Shown piece after piece: positions 13,203 through 24,800 of a DNA stretch of 64,000 nt. A program made the translations under genes and the position numbers. The stretch spans positions 114,078 to 178,077 of the forward strand of contig VZRS01009497.1 of NCBI GenBank assembly GCA_013398055.1, written 5' to 3'. Under the pieces are notes generated by a model. The model saw only the letters and a program-made list of their open reading frames with translations, did not search any database and had not been told where the DNA came from. Each line of letters begins with the position of its first letter. Within the stretch, counting starts at the first letter, position 1. The stretch comes from Ifrita kowaldi (taxonomy: Eukaryota > Chordata > Aves > Passeriformes > Cinclosomatidae).

Positions 13203-15599
13203 GTCATTAATAAATGGAGAATAAAAAACTGACTGACTGGTTGAAAAAGATGGTGGAATAGAGATTATTCTTTGCTATCCAGCCAATCACTCAAGTTTGA
13301 GGGGGCAACTGAGATTTTTTTCCCAACAAAAGGCCCTGAATGGTCCTTATTTCAATAGTAGCATTAAAAGAAAGAAATTAGAGTGGAGAACTTTGCCACT
13401 ACCAGAAGGAGTTTCACTCTGCACGAAAGAAGCTTTGAGAGTATCAGCAGTTACTGGATGAACAAAGGTAAATAAAAGGTTCACCATGAAATACCTCCTG
13501 TTTTTCTCACTGAAAAGAAACATTGAAACTTTACAGAAAATGATCCAACGTTAATAGTATCAGAGTTACTAATGAGGTGAGAGGAGGTTTTAAGCCATGG
13601 TACAGCTTTTAACTGGCATAAGAAGAAGAGTTTAATTCAATTATGTAAAATTTCCTATTTTATTTTCTTACTCTGAATGTCTTGCAACCCAAGAAAGTGA
13701 AACATCTCAAAGTCGACATTAAGCTGGAAAGGAACAAGGGGTATTTTTAATTGGTTATGATTTCATGGTGATTTTTAGCCTGTAAGGAAGATCCAGAGGC
13801 CTAAATAGTATAATATCATGCCAGCCAATACTGAATAATATACTTTACTTCATTAACAAATTAAGTTTTTTTCAGATGTGCTGCATGACTCGTGAGATTC
13901 TTTGTATTATTTGTCTTTTTGAGGGTGGTAGATACTTACTGAATGACGCATTCTTGGTTCACTGGGTAATTTTCCACCAGTTACTCAGTAGGAAATACCT
14001 GTGAAGTTAGTACTTGCCCCAGATGTTCAATTTTGGGGGGTGTTGGGGGTGTGGGGTGGGGCAGAGAGAGGGGGATTGAGAAGCAGACCCCGTATAGGAG
14101 TGTATTGTGTGTTCATGTGAGAATGGCTGAGTTAATGGCAAAGATAAGGTTGGTAGCCTATGCAGGGGAATTTATTTAGACATGCACAGGCACAAAAGAG
14201 CACATTTGTGATGAGAAATTGCAGGGAGGCATTTTAAGGAATGATTTTATGTTTGCTTCTTTGCCCCTGTTGTTGCAAGTTACTCCCTCAACAGCAGTCT
14301 CAGTCCTTCAAACTTGCTCTGTCCTTTGCCACTGTCCTGCCTAAAGCTCTCCTCCTTTAAGGTGTGTGCTGAGCTCATGGTTGCTGGCAAGCTCGACTTT
14401 TCTGGTAATTAGCTGCTTTCATGCCTCAGAAATTGTGTCTACGTAAACAAGGTGGATGGTTGCAGTGCTAGGCTGGCACTTGGTCCTCTCTTTGCACCCA
14501 TAAGATCTCTGAGAGGTTTCCTGAAGCTCATTGTGACATCAGCTCGATGCCTGCTGATGCTGCAAAATGGAATCTCTCATGGAAAATTTCTCTTTACCAA
14601 GCAGCTGCTAGAGACTGCCAGAGTGGATTGTTAGTTGGAAGGTGGACAAGTCCAGCCAGACCCATTCTGAATTCAGAGTCTGGCAAAACCTCTGGATGTT
14701 GCAAAGCATGCTCTTCTGTATTTTTATGTGGAGATAAATTTCTCCAGTGAAATATCTTCATTGTTTGCTGTCTTCAAGACAAATTATTTTTCTTTTTTTT
14801 TCCCCTTCCCCCAGTGGGAGGGGATTTGTTAGCAAACAGTTTGTTGCTAATACCAACAGTCAGAACATTTTTGCAAGAGTGCAGGGCTGGCTAGGTGTGC
14901 TTTTCAAACGCTGACTTTAAAAAGCCTTGGTTTAATGCCAGTATATACATATTTTTTTAACTTGATTAAATGCAGTACATTTCACTAACCTTTTATACTG
15001 CATCTTTTAGCCCAAAACAAACTAGTTGTCACATAAAACAATTGCCTTACCTAATAGATCCAAGAACAGGTATAAGTTAATTAAAATAAAAATAAAGACA
15101 TTTATTTTGTAAAAGGCCTTCTGTAGTCAAACAGGTCTTACGAGTAAATCAAAGTGTTTTCTCTACAGTGTGTTGCTGGCAAATTACATGCCCGTTCTGT
15201 TACTCCCACAAAAAAATAGTTATAAAAATTTATAACTACCACAAATTATTTGGAAGTCGTTACTACTGTCAAATACCACAGCTGCTCTAGAGTGTCTCTG
15301 TACAATGGTGTCAGATGTTCAGCTACATTTGGGCAGTGTAACACATGCAAAAATTTCCATTTCCTTTCTGTCTCTGTCAATAGCTTTGATGGAGCTGTTT
15401 AGCACCAATTTTAACAGTTTCCTCTTTTTTAAGGATACATGGTATTGGGGGCATAGTAGTGTCAAATTCACTACGCCAAAGGGGTCATCTTCTGTGTGAT
15501 TGCTGGTCTAAAGGCAGACTTGTGCTATTGACTGAAATTCTGTGGTTCACTCTTGTTGGCTTGAATCTCCACAAATGTGCTTATACTGAAGTGCAGCTT
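13203..15599 (+). repeat. 2397-bp duplicated block, copy 1 (between two single-N gaps)
   Basis: Repeated at a constant offset of 2680 bp (15883-18279) with no net indel. I see five substitutions: 13550/16230, 14615/17295, 14786/17466, 14802/17482 and 15177/17857, about 0.2%. This copy is bounded exactly by N at 13202 and N at 15600, so it probably is an alternative-haplotype contig wrongly placed in tandem. It contains no recognisable gene. Confidence 0.97.
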
Positions 15600-15600
15600 N
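15600..15600. other. Single-N gap, right edge of duplicated block
   Basis: N immediately after copy 1; beyond it is unique sequence leading to the TATAA repeat and copy 2. Confidence 0.8.
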
Positions 15601-15779
15601 TTTCTGAGACTGTTAATGGGCAGCTAATGGGCTTTCCTCTCACTGGGAGCCTCAACCCTTCTCACTTGTCTGGAACTGGCTTTACTGGACTTGCAAGGCT
15701 TGGGGTGCTCAAGGCTTTAAAAGAGATTTAAGATTTTTTACTGTAAATTCTTTTCAGTAACATGAATGTTGTGAGCTCT

Positions 15780-15882
15780 AAAATATAATAATAAGAATAA
15801 TAATGATAAAAATATAATATAATATAATATAATTAATATAATATAATACAATATAATATAATTAATATAATATAATACAATA
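15780..15882 (+). repeat. (TATAA)n AT-rich repeat beside duplication breakpoint
   Basis: Imperfect TATAA/TAATA units running up to the first base of duplicated copy 2. Such low-complexity DNA commonly breaks assemblies and may explain the misplacement of copy 1. Confidence 0.93.
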
Positions 15883-18279
15883 GTCATTAATAAATGGAGA
15901 ATAAAAAACTGACTGACTGGTTGAAAAAGATGGTGGAATAGAGATTATTCTTTGCTATCCAGCCAATCACTCAAGTTTGAGGGGGCAACTGAGATTTTTT
16001 TCCCAACAAAAGGCCCTGAATGGTCCTTATTTCAATAGTAGCATTAAAAGAAAGAAATTAGAGTGGAGAACTTTGCCACTACCAGAAGGAGTTTCACTCT
16101 GCACGAAAGAAGCTTTGAGAGTATCAGCAGTTACTGGATGAACAAAGGTAAATAAAAGGTTCACCATGAAATACCTCCTGTTTTTCTCACTGAAAAGAAA
16201 CATTGAAACTTTACAGAAAATGATCCAACATTAATAGTATCAGAGTTACTAATGAGGTGAGAGGAGGTTTTAAGCCATGGTACAGCTTTTAACTGGCATA
16301 AGAAGAAGAGTTTAATTCAATTATGTAAAATTTCCTATTTTATTTTCTTACTCTGAATGTCTTGCAACCCAAGAAAGTGAAACATCTCAAAGTCGACATT
16401 AAGCTGGAAAGGAACAAGGGGTATTTTTAATTGGTTATGATTTCATGGTGATTTTTAGCCTGTAAGGAAGATCCAGAGGCCTAAATAGTATAATATCATG
16501 CCAGCCAATACTGAATAATATACTTTACTTCATTAACAAATTAAGTTTTTTTCAGATGTGCTGCATGACTCGTGAGATTCTTTGTATTATTTGTCTTTTT
16601 GAGGGTGGTAGATACTTACTGAATGACGCATTCTTGGTTCACTGGGTAATTTTCCACCAGTTACTCAGTAGGAAATACCTGTGAAGTTAGTACTTGCCCC
16701 AGATGTTCAATTTTGGGGGGTGTTGGGGGTGTGGGGTGGGGCAGAGAGAGGGGGATTGAGAAGCAGACCCCGTATAGGAGTGTATTGTGTGTTCATGTGA
16801 GAATGGCTGAGTTAATGGCAAAGATAAGGTTGGTAGCCTATGCAGGGGAATTTATTTAGACATGCACAGGCACAAAAGAGCACATTTGTGATGAGAAATT
16901 GCAGGGAGGCATTTTAAGGAATGATTTTATGTTTGCTTCTTTGCCCCTGTTGTTGCAAGTTACTCCCTCAACAGCAGTCTCAGTCCTTCAAACTTGCTCT
17001 GTCCTTTGCCACTGTCCTGCCTAAAGCTCTCCTCCTTTAAGGTGTGTGCTGAGCTCATGGTTGCTGGCAAGCTCGACTTTTCTGGTAATTAGCTGCTTTC
17101 ATGCCTCAGAAATTGTGTCTACGTAAACAAGGTGGATGGTTGCAGTGCTAGGCTGGCACTTGGTCCTCTCTTTGCACCCATAAGATCTCTGAGAGGTTTC
17201 CTGAAGCTCATTGTGACATCAGCTCGATGCCTGCTGATGCTGCAAAATGGAATCTCTCATGGAAAATTTCTCTTTACCAAGCAGCTGCTAGAGAGTGCCA
17301 GAGTGGATTGTTAGTTGGAAGGTGGACAAGTCCAGCCAGACCCATTCTGAATTCAGAGTCTGGCAAAACCTCTGGATGTTGCAAAGCATGCTCTTCTGTA
17401 TTTTTATGTGGAGATAAATTTCTCCAGTGAAATATCTTCATTGTTTGCTGTCTTCAAGACAAATTCTTTTTCTTTTTTTTTTCCCTTCCCCCAGTGGGAG
17501 GGGATTTGTTAGCAAACAGTTTGTTGCTAATACCAACAGTCAGAACATTTTTGCAAGAGTGCAGGGCTGGCTAGGTGTGCTTTTCAAACGCTGACTTTAA
17601 AAAGCCTTGGTTTAATGCCAGTATATACATATTTTTTTAACTTGATTAAATGCAGTACATTTCACTAACCTTTTATACTGCATCTTTTAGCCCAAAACAA
17701 ACTAGTTGTCACATAAAACAATTGCCTTACCTAATAGATCCAAGAACAGGTATAAGTTAATTAAAATAAAAATAAAGACATTTATTTTGTAAAAGGCCTT
17801 CTGTAGTCAAACAGGTCTTACGAGTAAATCAAAGTGTTTTCTCTACAGTGTGTTGCAGGCAAATTACATGCCCGTTCTGTTACTCCCACAAAAAAATAGT
17901 TATAAAAATTTATAACTACCACAAATTATTTGGAAGTCGTTACTACTGTCAAATACCACAGCTGCTCTAGAGTGTCTCTGTACAATGGTGTCAGATGTTC
18001 AGCTACATTTGGGCAGTGTAACACATGCAAAAATTTCCATTTCCTTTCTGTCTCTGTCAATAGCTTTGATGGAGCTGTTTAGCACCAATTTTAACAGTTT
18101 CCTCTTTTTTAAGGATACATGGTATTGGGGGCATAGTAGTGTCAAATTCACTACGCCAAAGGGGTCATCTTCTGTGTGATTGCTGGTCTAAAGGCAGACT
18201 TGTGCTATTGACTGAAATTCTGTGGTTCACTCTTGTTGGCTTGAATCTCCACAAATGTGCTTATACTGAAGTGCAGCTT
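15883..18279 (+). repeat. 2397-bp duplicated block, copy 2 (continuous with the SERPINB5 side)
   Basis: Second copy of the block, joined without gaps to AT-rich DNA on the left and to the SERPINB5 upstream region on the right. This is probably the true locus. Short open frames here exist in both copies and show no protein similarity. Confidence 0.97.
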
Positions 18280-19069
18280 CGGGTATGTGAAAGCAGCCTG
18301 GAAGATGGGAATAGTCTCTGGCTTTCCCAGAACATGGACAGCAGCAAGTGTGCCTTGCCGTTCCTGACTGCACAGGTCATGTAACAGCCCTGTGGCAGCT
18401 GCACTTACTGAGAGCAGCTGGGAAAACCTGTGAGTTAAAGCAGTGTGAGTGATGGGTGGGCACACAGCAGTATTTTTGAGAAAGCCTCCTTTAAGTTTCT
18501 GAAACAATCTCAACCTACAGGACCAGGCAGCTTTCTGGAGACTTCTAGCAAGGCCAGGGATAATGGGGAATCAACCCTGAGAGGAAGGATATGTACCAAA
18601 GCTAAAGATTTAATGAACAATTCGCCATTAGGCAAGAGATAGAGAAGTTATGAGAACATTAAAGACCTGTGTGAGAGCCAGGAGAGCCCAGAGCATAGGT
18701 GAAGTACCTTCTGAGTTAGCACATTTTAAGAGTATCAATTAAAAACAGATTAAATTCATATATGATCCAATCTGACTCTGTGTGTGTAGGTCACCCTGAC
18801 CTACATTTTCTCAAGTGCTTCTGATAATACTGGCTCTACATGACATATGGCATTGCCCGCTGTCACTTGACAATGATGGCTATTACTGAACCTCTCTTCT
18901 CCTCTCTTCTCTTCTCTTCTCCTCTCCTCTCCTCTCCTCTCCTCTCCTCTCCTCTCCTCTCCGATACCCAGTCCAGATACTGGTGCCAGCCTCGTTCAGT
19001 GCTCTGACCCAGCCCCAGCACAGCAGGAACTGGAATTACAACCTGAGTCATCTCTCTTTTCCATTTCAG
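18280..19069 (+). other. SERPINB5: SERPINB5 upstream flank / intron 1 end
   Basis: No coding sequence. Holds the pyrimidine microsatellite and the acceptor TTTCAG at 19064-19069. By family structure this is probably the end of an intron following a noncoding exon. Confidence 0.5.
18891..18962 (+). repeat. (CTCTC)n pyrimidine microsatellite
   Basis: Tandem CTCTT/CTCTC pentamers ending about 107 bp upstream of the SERPINB5 first coding exon acceptor. Purely pyrimidine on the transcribed-sense strand, so it may vary in length and affect splicing or DNA structure. Confidence 0.95.
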
Positions 19070-19076
19070 GATGACA

Positions 19077-19244
19077 ATGGACGCTCTGCAGCTAGCGAAC
19101 ACTGCCTTTGCAGTTGATATGTTCAAAAAGCTATGTGAGAAGGACAAAACAGCCAATATTATTTTTTCTCCACTGTGTACCTCAACGTCTCTGGCTCTGG
19201 CATATAAAGCTACGAAAGGTGATACTGCAGACCAAATGAAACAG
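19077..19244 (+). CDS. SERPINB5: SERPINB5 coding exon 1 (residues 1-56)
   Basis: This is the 168-nt first coding exon, ending in phase 0 at MKQ before GTAAGC. The acceptor is TTTCAG at 19064-19069, so the exon itself starts at 19070. It encodes helix A and strand s6B, with the FSPLC.STSLAL segment typical of maspin. Confidence 0.97.
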
Positions 19245-21834
19245 GTAAGCTGTCAGCAACCTGTTCTGTGGCTGCAAAATTATATGGCTGTTGTAGGTGT
19301 CTTTCTTATTGACTCTTGTTAACGTTCTCCTGGATGTCTGGTTCCCTTGTAAGACAGACTTCAAACCATCCCTCCAAATTTCCTGAATGGTTCCACACTC
19401 CATGGCCCTGCACAGCAAAAGGCTGAAACTCTGTCTTAAAGAAAAATCTTTTCAAGCATGTACAAGGTGGAAGTGGACATGGCAGAGTCCTTACAGATGC
19501 ATTAAAGCCTTGTCTCCTTTTAGTGTAATGTTTCTGGCTACGAGTCACTGTCCAGATCACTGCATTTTCTGGGTAACTGTTTTTTCATTATTCAAGAAAG
19601 CTTAAGCTTTACAGAATTGAAAATGATTTTGCCATTGCTGTCAGCAGCAAGTATGTGTAGCACCCCTCTCACTGACTTTTCCCCTTTCTCCTGCAATACT
19701 GTGAAGAGGAGGTGGATGCAGTGGAAGGGGCACAATTTCATCCATGTTTCTCCTTACAAGCAGCTCATGATGTTCGAGGGGTTTTCAGTTTCATGATCCA
19801 GCATGGCAGTCATGATTTAATCAGTTTATGGAGCTCACACTGTGGTGCAGGGAGTCAGCCCTGCAGCCTTGTCTGCTGCCTCTGTGCAAGTAGAGATTGA
19901 GCTGGATCCTTTTTATCCCAGTGAGGGTCCCCATGGTTTCTGCAGTTACCTAAAGGTGCATGAAATGCAAATTAAGTATGCATTTGTATGCTGATTATCA
20001 CCTGGCTCCAAAAGACTCTCTACATATTTGAATGTAGTTTCCCTCCTTTGGGAATTCCTCCATGTACTTTCTCATTCACTGAAAGTACCCCTGAGCACAG
20101 CCTTCTGTGCCCTTACTGATGCCACAGATTACAGGGAGTCTTGTGCTGTTCACAGAGCTGCACAGCAATATGCCCATGAAAATCATAGAATCATAGAATG
20201 GTTTCTGTGGGAAGGGACCTTAAACCCCCTTCCCATAGGCAGGGACATCTTCCACCAGGCCAGGTTGCTCCAGACCCTACCCAACCTGGCTTTGAGGACT
20301 TTCAGGTATGGATCTTGTAAGCACTGCAAATTTTTCTGAACAGCATTTTAAAAAAAAATTAAAATTTAAATTTAAATGGTACCCTGAAGTTCCCTCACCA
20401 TTTCAAAATTCAAGCGTTGTCGTTCGGATGGGAAAGTTAAAAATATTACCCTGCCCTTATTTCGTTTTCACTTGTGTCTGCAATTTGCTTTGAGCCATTC
20501 CATAATAACAAGTTAACCTGCACATCCACAAGTGGAGCCCTGTTACACAAGCACACTTATGTTTCATATTTCTCTAGTGGTATTTAAAAAGTGCTGACTA
20601 CAGATGCTAAGGAGAGCTTGGTATGCTTTTAAGTGTAATATCTTCTATTTTCCATGTCTATTCTAGCTTCTGCCTGCCCCTGAGTTTGTGCTTGGGTTTT
20701 AAATGCTAGATACAAAAGGAGCCAGATTGGCAGCTGTACTCTGGAACATCAGTCAACAAACTTATGCCAAAAATTCTCCAAGGTAGAGAAGCTGCAGTAG
20801 TTTTCTCCTCCAACCTAGTTCCCAGGCACAGAAGCATTCTGCACTTAGCATGCAAAGAGATAAAAATGTTGGAGGAAAAGGAAATAAGTTGAGAAAGTTG
20901 TTTCTAAGGAAACAGACTTGGAGTTTGGCTATGAGAGCTGTGCTGCTGCTGTGTTGGGAGTTTATTTCCTGCTGCTCCCACTGAGCAAGGAGAGGGGAGG
21001 ACGTGGAGGGGTGACTAAGGCAGAGCAGCAATTTTATATGTGAAGGTGTGATGTGTTATGGGAGAAAGAGCAGGGGGGGTATACAAAGGGAAAATAAGGT
21101 CACAAGTGCCTGCTGTGCCTCATGAGGGAATTTGAGGCAGGTGAGGAGGGTTGGACAGGCTTCCTGTAATGAAACAGCCACCATCAAAGATCCTGTAACA
21201 AGCAGGCATTGAAACTGTAATTCATATTTATAGGGTTATTTTCGAACAAAGGCATCATTACCCCAGTATTTCGTAGAACTGGACTTGTCATTCCCAGGAG
21301 CTGGGAGGTGGCCATGTGTGGGTCAGCAGCCCTACCCACAGTTATACTGTGTCTACAAAACCATACACAGTTATCTTTATCTGATCAGTTTGTGCTGAAA
21401 TGTCATGTGATGTCATGTATTAGTCACAGCAGTCAGAAAAGTTGATGATCTGTCAAGTAGTTTTAAAGGTGTAGCCCGCTTCTAGAAAGGAGATTATTTG
21501 GGACTCTCATGTATCTGGCTTAAAAAATTCAGGATTTTGGGTGGGAATGTCAGTTTGGCAAAACCATTATGACTCCATACTATGGAGTTTTAGTTGACTA
21601 AGTCACATCACCATCATGAACAGCTCTACTGGCTTCCTTGGACTGCTCGTAGGAAAGAAATACATTTGGTAAAAGCTCTGGTAGGATCAGGTTTTTAGAT
21701 TTATGTGAGCATGCCAAATACATAAATGATTTTTGAGTAACAACAGTGAGAGGTTCTGTCATTAGCTTAAATACAAAAAGCCACAGCTCTGGTCACAAAC
21801 TAGCATTATTTTTTGCTAAGCTAGGAATGTTTAG

Positions 21835-21872
<38 letters not shown>

Positions 21873-24800
21873 AATAATAATAATAATAAATATGCTTAGT
21901 GTTTTATCATGTTCATTTAACAGGTGCTCCATTTACAAGATGTCAAAGATGTTTCTTTCGGGTTTCAAACGATAACTTCAGATGTTTCCAAACTCAGCTC
22001 TTTCTTTGCACTGAAAATGGTCAAACGACTCTTTGTAGACAAGTCTCTCAATCCTACCACAGTAAGTACTGCAGGAAAACCCTGGTGCTGTGAATTGCTT
22101 GGCCATCACATTGATGGATTATGGTGTCAGACTGCAATGTTTTTTAAAATGAATTCCCTTACTTTTGGCTGTTGGTTGACTGGACTCAAATGATAAACAG
22201 CATAACATTGTCTGCTGCCATAAAGGTTTGTAGGAGGAAGGATGAGTCTGCTGCTTGACCCCAAGCTATGCAACTCTCACAACACTTTTAATTCTTTCAT
22301 TAATATGCTTTAGGTCACTAGCGAGTTTGGTTTTGAGTGCAACATAACTTCTATGCCGCATCAAAGTCTTTGCATTGCAAGTATGAGTGAAAACGAGTAT
22401 AAAAAAATTGGTGGTGCAAGTGTGTGTCCCGTTCACACACCCAAGTAATTACTGCTTTAGTTTTAAGTTTTAGTTTTCTTAATCTGCCTGAGAAGGCAGA
22501 AGCCTGAGTATTGAAGCAACACAAGAGAAGAAGGTGGTGTTTGGCCTTTTAACTTATGAACCTTGCAAAAATGTTCATAAGTTAAAAGGCCAAACAACTC
22601 AGATTTTTTGCAAAATACTGAGAAAAATGCTCTGTATGTTGTTTTTTGGTTTTTTTCCCAAAGTTGTCTTTGAGTAGAGTTCCATGCAAGGATAACATTA
22701 GCCTAAAAGTGATATTTCAGAAAACTCAGCATGCTGCAGTGATGCTGTGATCAGATCACCCGCTGTTCAGCCTCTGCTACAGCAAAGGCCAGCACCCATC
22801 CAGAGCAATAAATGTCTCCCCTGGTGAGGACAGACATGATGGGAGCAGACTGGGGCCTCTGTGTCAGTCTTGCTCAGGCCTGGACTGAGGGTTGTTTTAT
22901 CCTGTCAAGCTCTGGCAACATGGTCACTCCTGCAATGTCAACATTACTTCAGCTGCTGATGCAACACATCACACTGAAGACGACCTTGGAGTGATGTGCT
23001 GGATGCAGGTGTGTGTCCTTGTTGTCTCCTGCAGTTATTTAATAGCTTTCCTCAACTAATAATTGACTCCTCAGCTACCCAATGGCATTTAACCAAGCGT
23101 GACTTTGGTTACTTGTGTCTTTCAGGACTTTGTCAACTCCACAAAGAGGCCTTTTCCATCTGAACTGGAATTAGTGGAGTTCAAAGAAAAAACTGAGGAA
23201 ACCCGACAAAAGATCAACAAATCCCTTTCAGAGCTAACTGATGGTGGGTACAGCTTAACCTTGGGGATGCTGTTTGCCTCTTCAGAGAAAGATCTTTATC
23301 CTGGTGACACCTCTTTAGGAGTAAATACATAGTGAAAGCAGACTAGGCCTACTCTTTGGATTCATGAGGATTAGCAGCATCAGCCTGTTTTGAAATCACT
23401 GACTTCACTGCTGCAGCACTTCTGAAGGTAGAAATGTGAGACTGACCTTGCATTAGCCTTGAGTAAAGCTGCTCACATTTGACTGTAGAAGGATGGTTTG
23501 GAAGAGTGACAGGTCCTGGCTGTGGAGTATCACAACATGTAAAACCAAAACATCGAACCCTCTAATTCCTTTAAAAGCTTCATTGCACTGGGAAGTACTT
23601 GTTGGACTCTGAATTTCAGGCTGCTAATTAATATCTCAGCTGCTTTTGCCGGCAAGGGTGCCACAAGCAGATGTGGCAGGGTCTCTCATTTGCCATCCTG
23701 GGGAAGCCCCGGCAGAGGTGGCCCTGGGGTTGGTTGCCACCTGTTGCCCTCGTGTGGTGCAAATATGGAAACACCGTGCACGACTCTGATCCTTCCCAGG
23801 CTGCTGGCACAGGTGCCCATGGGGAAGCACCTCGCCCTGCCTGTGCAGCTCGAAGACAGGCCTTGCCTCCCCAGTGCTCTGAATTCAGGGGCATTTATGG
23901 CAGTGCTCGAGCAGATCTAAAACAGAGAGAGTGGGACATGATGTTCACGTAATCTTTTGAAGTCTGTAGCGGTATTTGGTTATTAACTGTAATCCGAGCA
24001 GCATTTTTTGTTATCCTGGTTATTTTTTTCTCATGTATCAGTCTAGAAAAGAGTAGCTGCTAATTTGAAACTTCCCTTCAAGTCTTGCTCTCCAAATGAC
24101 GAAAGTTTTTTCACTTAAGCCTGTTGAATTGCACTGAAAACTCAGTACCTTCTTTAAGGTACTGAACAAAAGCAGGAGATGTAGTTTTGATTACATGCAA
24201 TATAAACCAACAAAACATGTCATTTGGAAGATCTGCCTTGATCCCAAACCCCATATCAAAAATTAAGCTGCACTTCTTAAGTGCTGTAACGGGTTGAATT
24301 TGATTTGGAATATGGATTACTTACTGANTTTCCATTAGAAATAAAATCTTTTATCTGTGAGATGTAGGACACAAATATGTTTAGTTCAGTGAAATGTTAG
24401 CATATTCACTTAAAGCAATTGATATACTGTTAATGTATTGTTTTATTAACAAATATCTTAAACCTTTTCACAGGAAAAATGGAGAATGTTCTGAATGAGG
24501 ATAGTGTGAGTGACCAGACTCAGATCCTTCTACTTAATGCAGCTTATTTTGTCACAAACTGGATGAAGAAGTTCCCAGAGGCAGAGATCAAAGAATGTCC
24601 TTTTAAAGTCAACAAGGTATGTTCTGGAAAAAAAAAAAGAAAAAAAAGGTGCTGTTTCCTCTCATGAAAATGCAAACTTTGGGCTAAGGAAATCCCAACA
24701 AGAGAAAATGAGAAATGTTTGTTACCATGGTATTCTTAGACTCTATCTAATCTCACACAGTGTTGCAAGGGTTCCAGACTGTCCTGGCAGTATGTTTAGA

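Noticed and set aside
14452..17430. Pairs of small frames repeated at 14452/17132, 14547/17227 and 15305/17985
   Set aside because: Apparent conservation only reflects the near-identical duplicated block; no codon-level signal.
13203..18279. True segmental duplication
   Set aside because: The exact match of copy 1 edges to N characters makes an assembly artefact the better explanation.
18863..19156. 97-codon minus-strand frame with Arg-Gly-Glu-Glu repeats
   Set aside because: Its repeat comes from the pyrimidine microsatellite read in reverse, and the rest is antisense to SERPINB5 exon 1.
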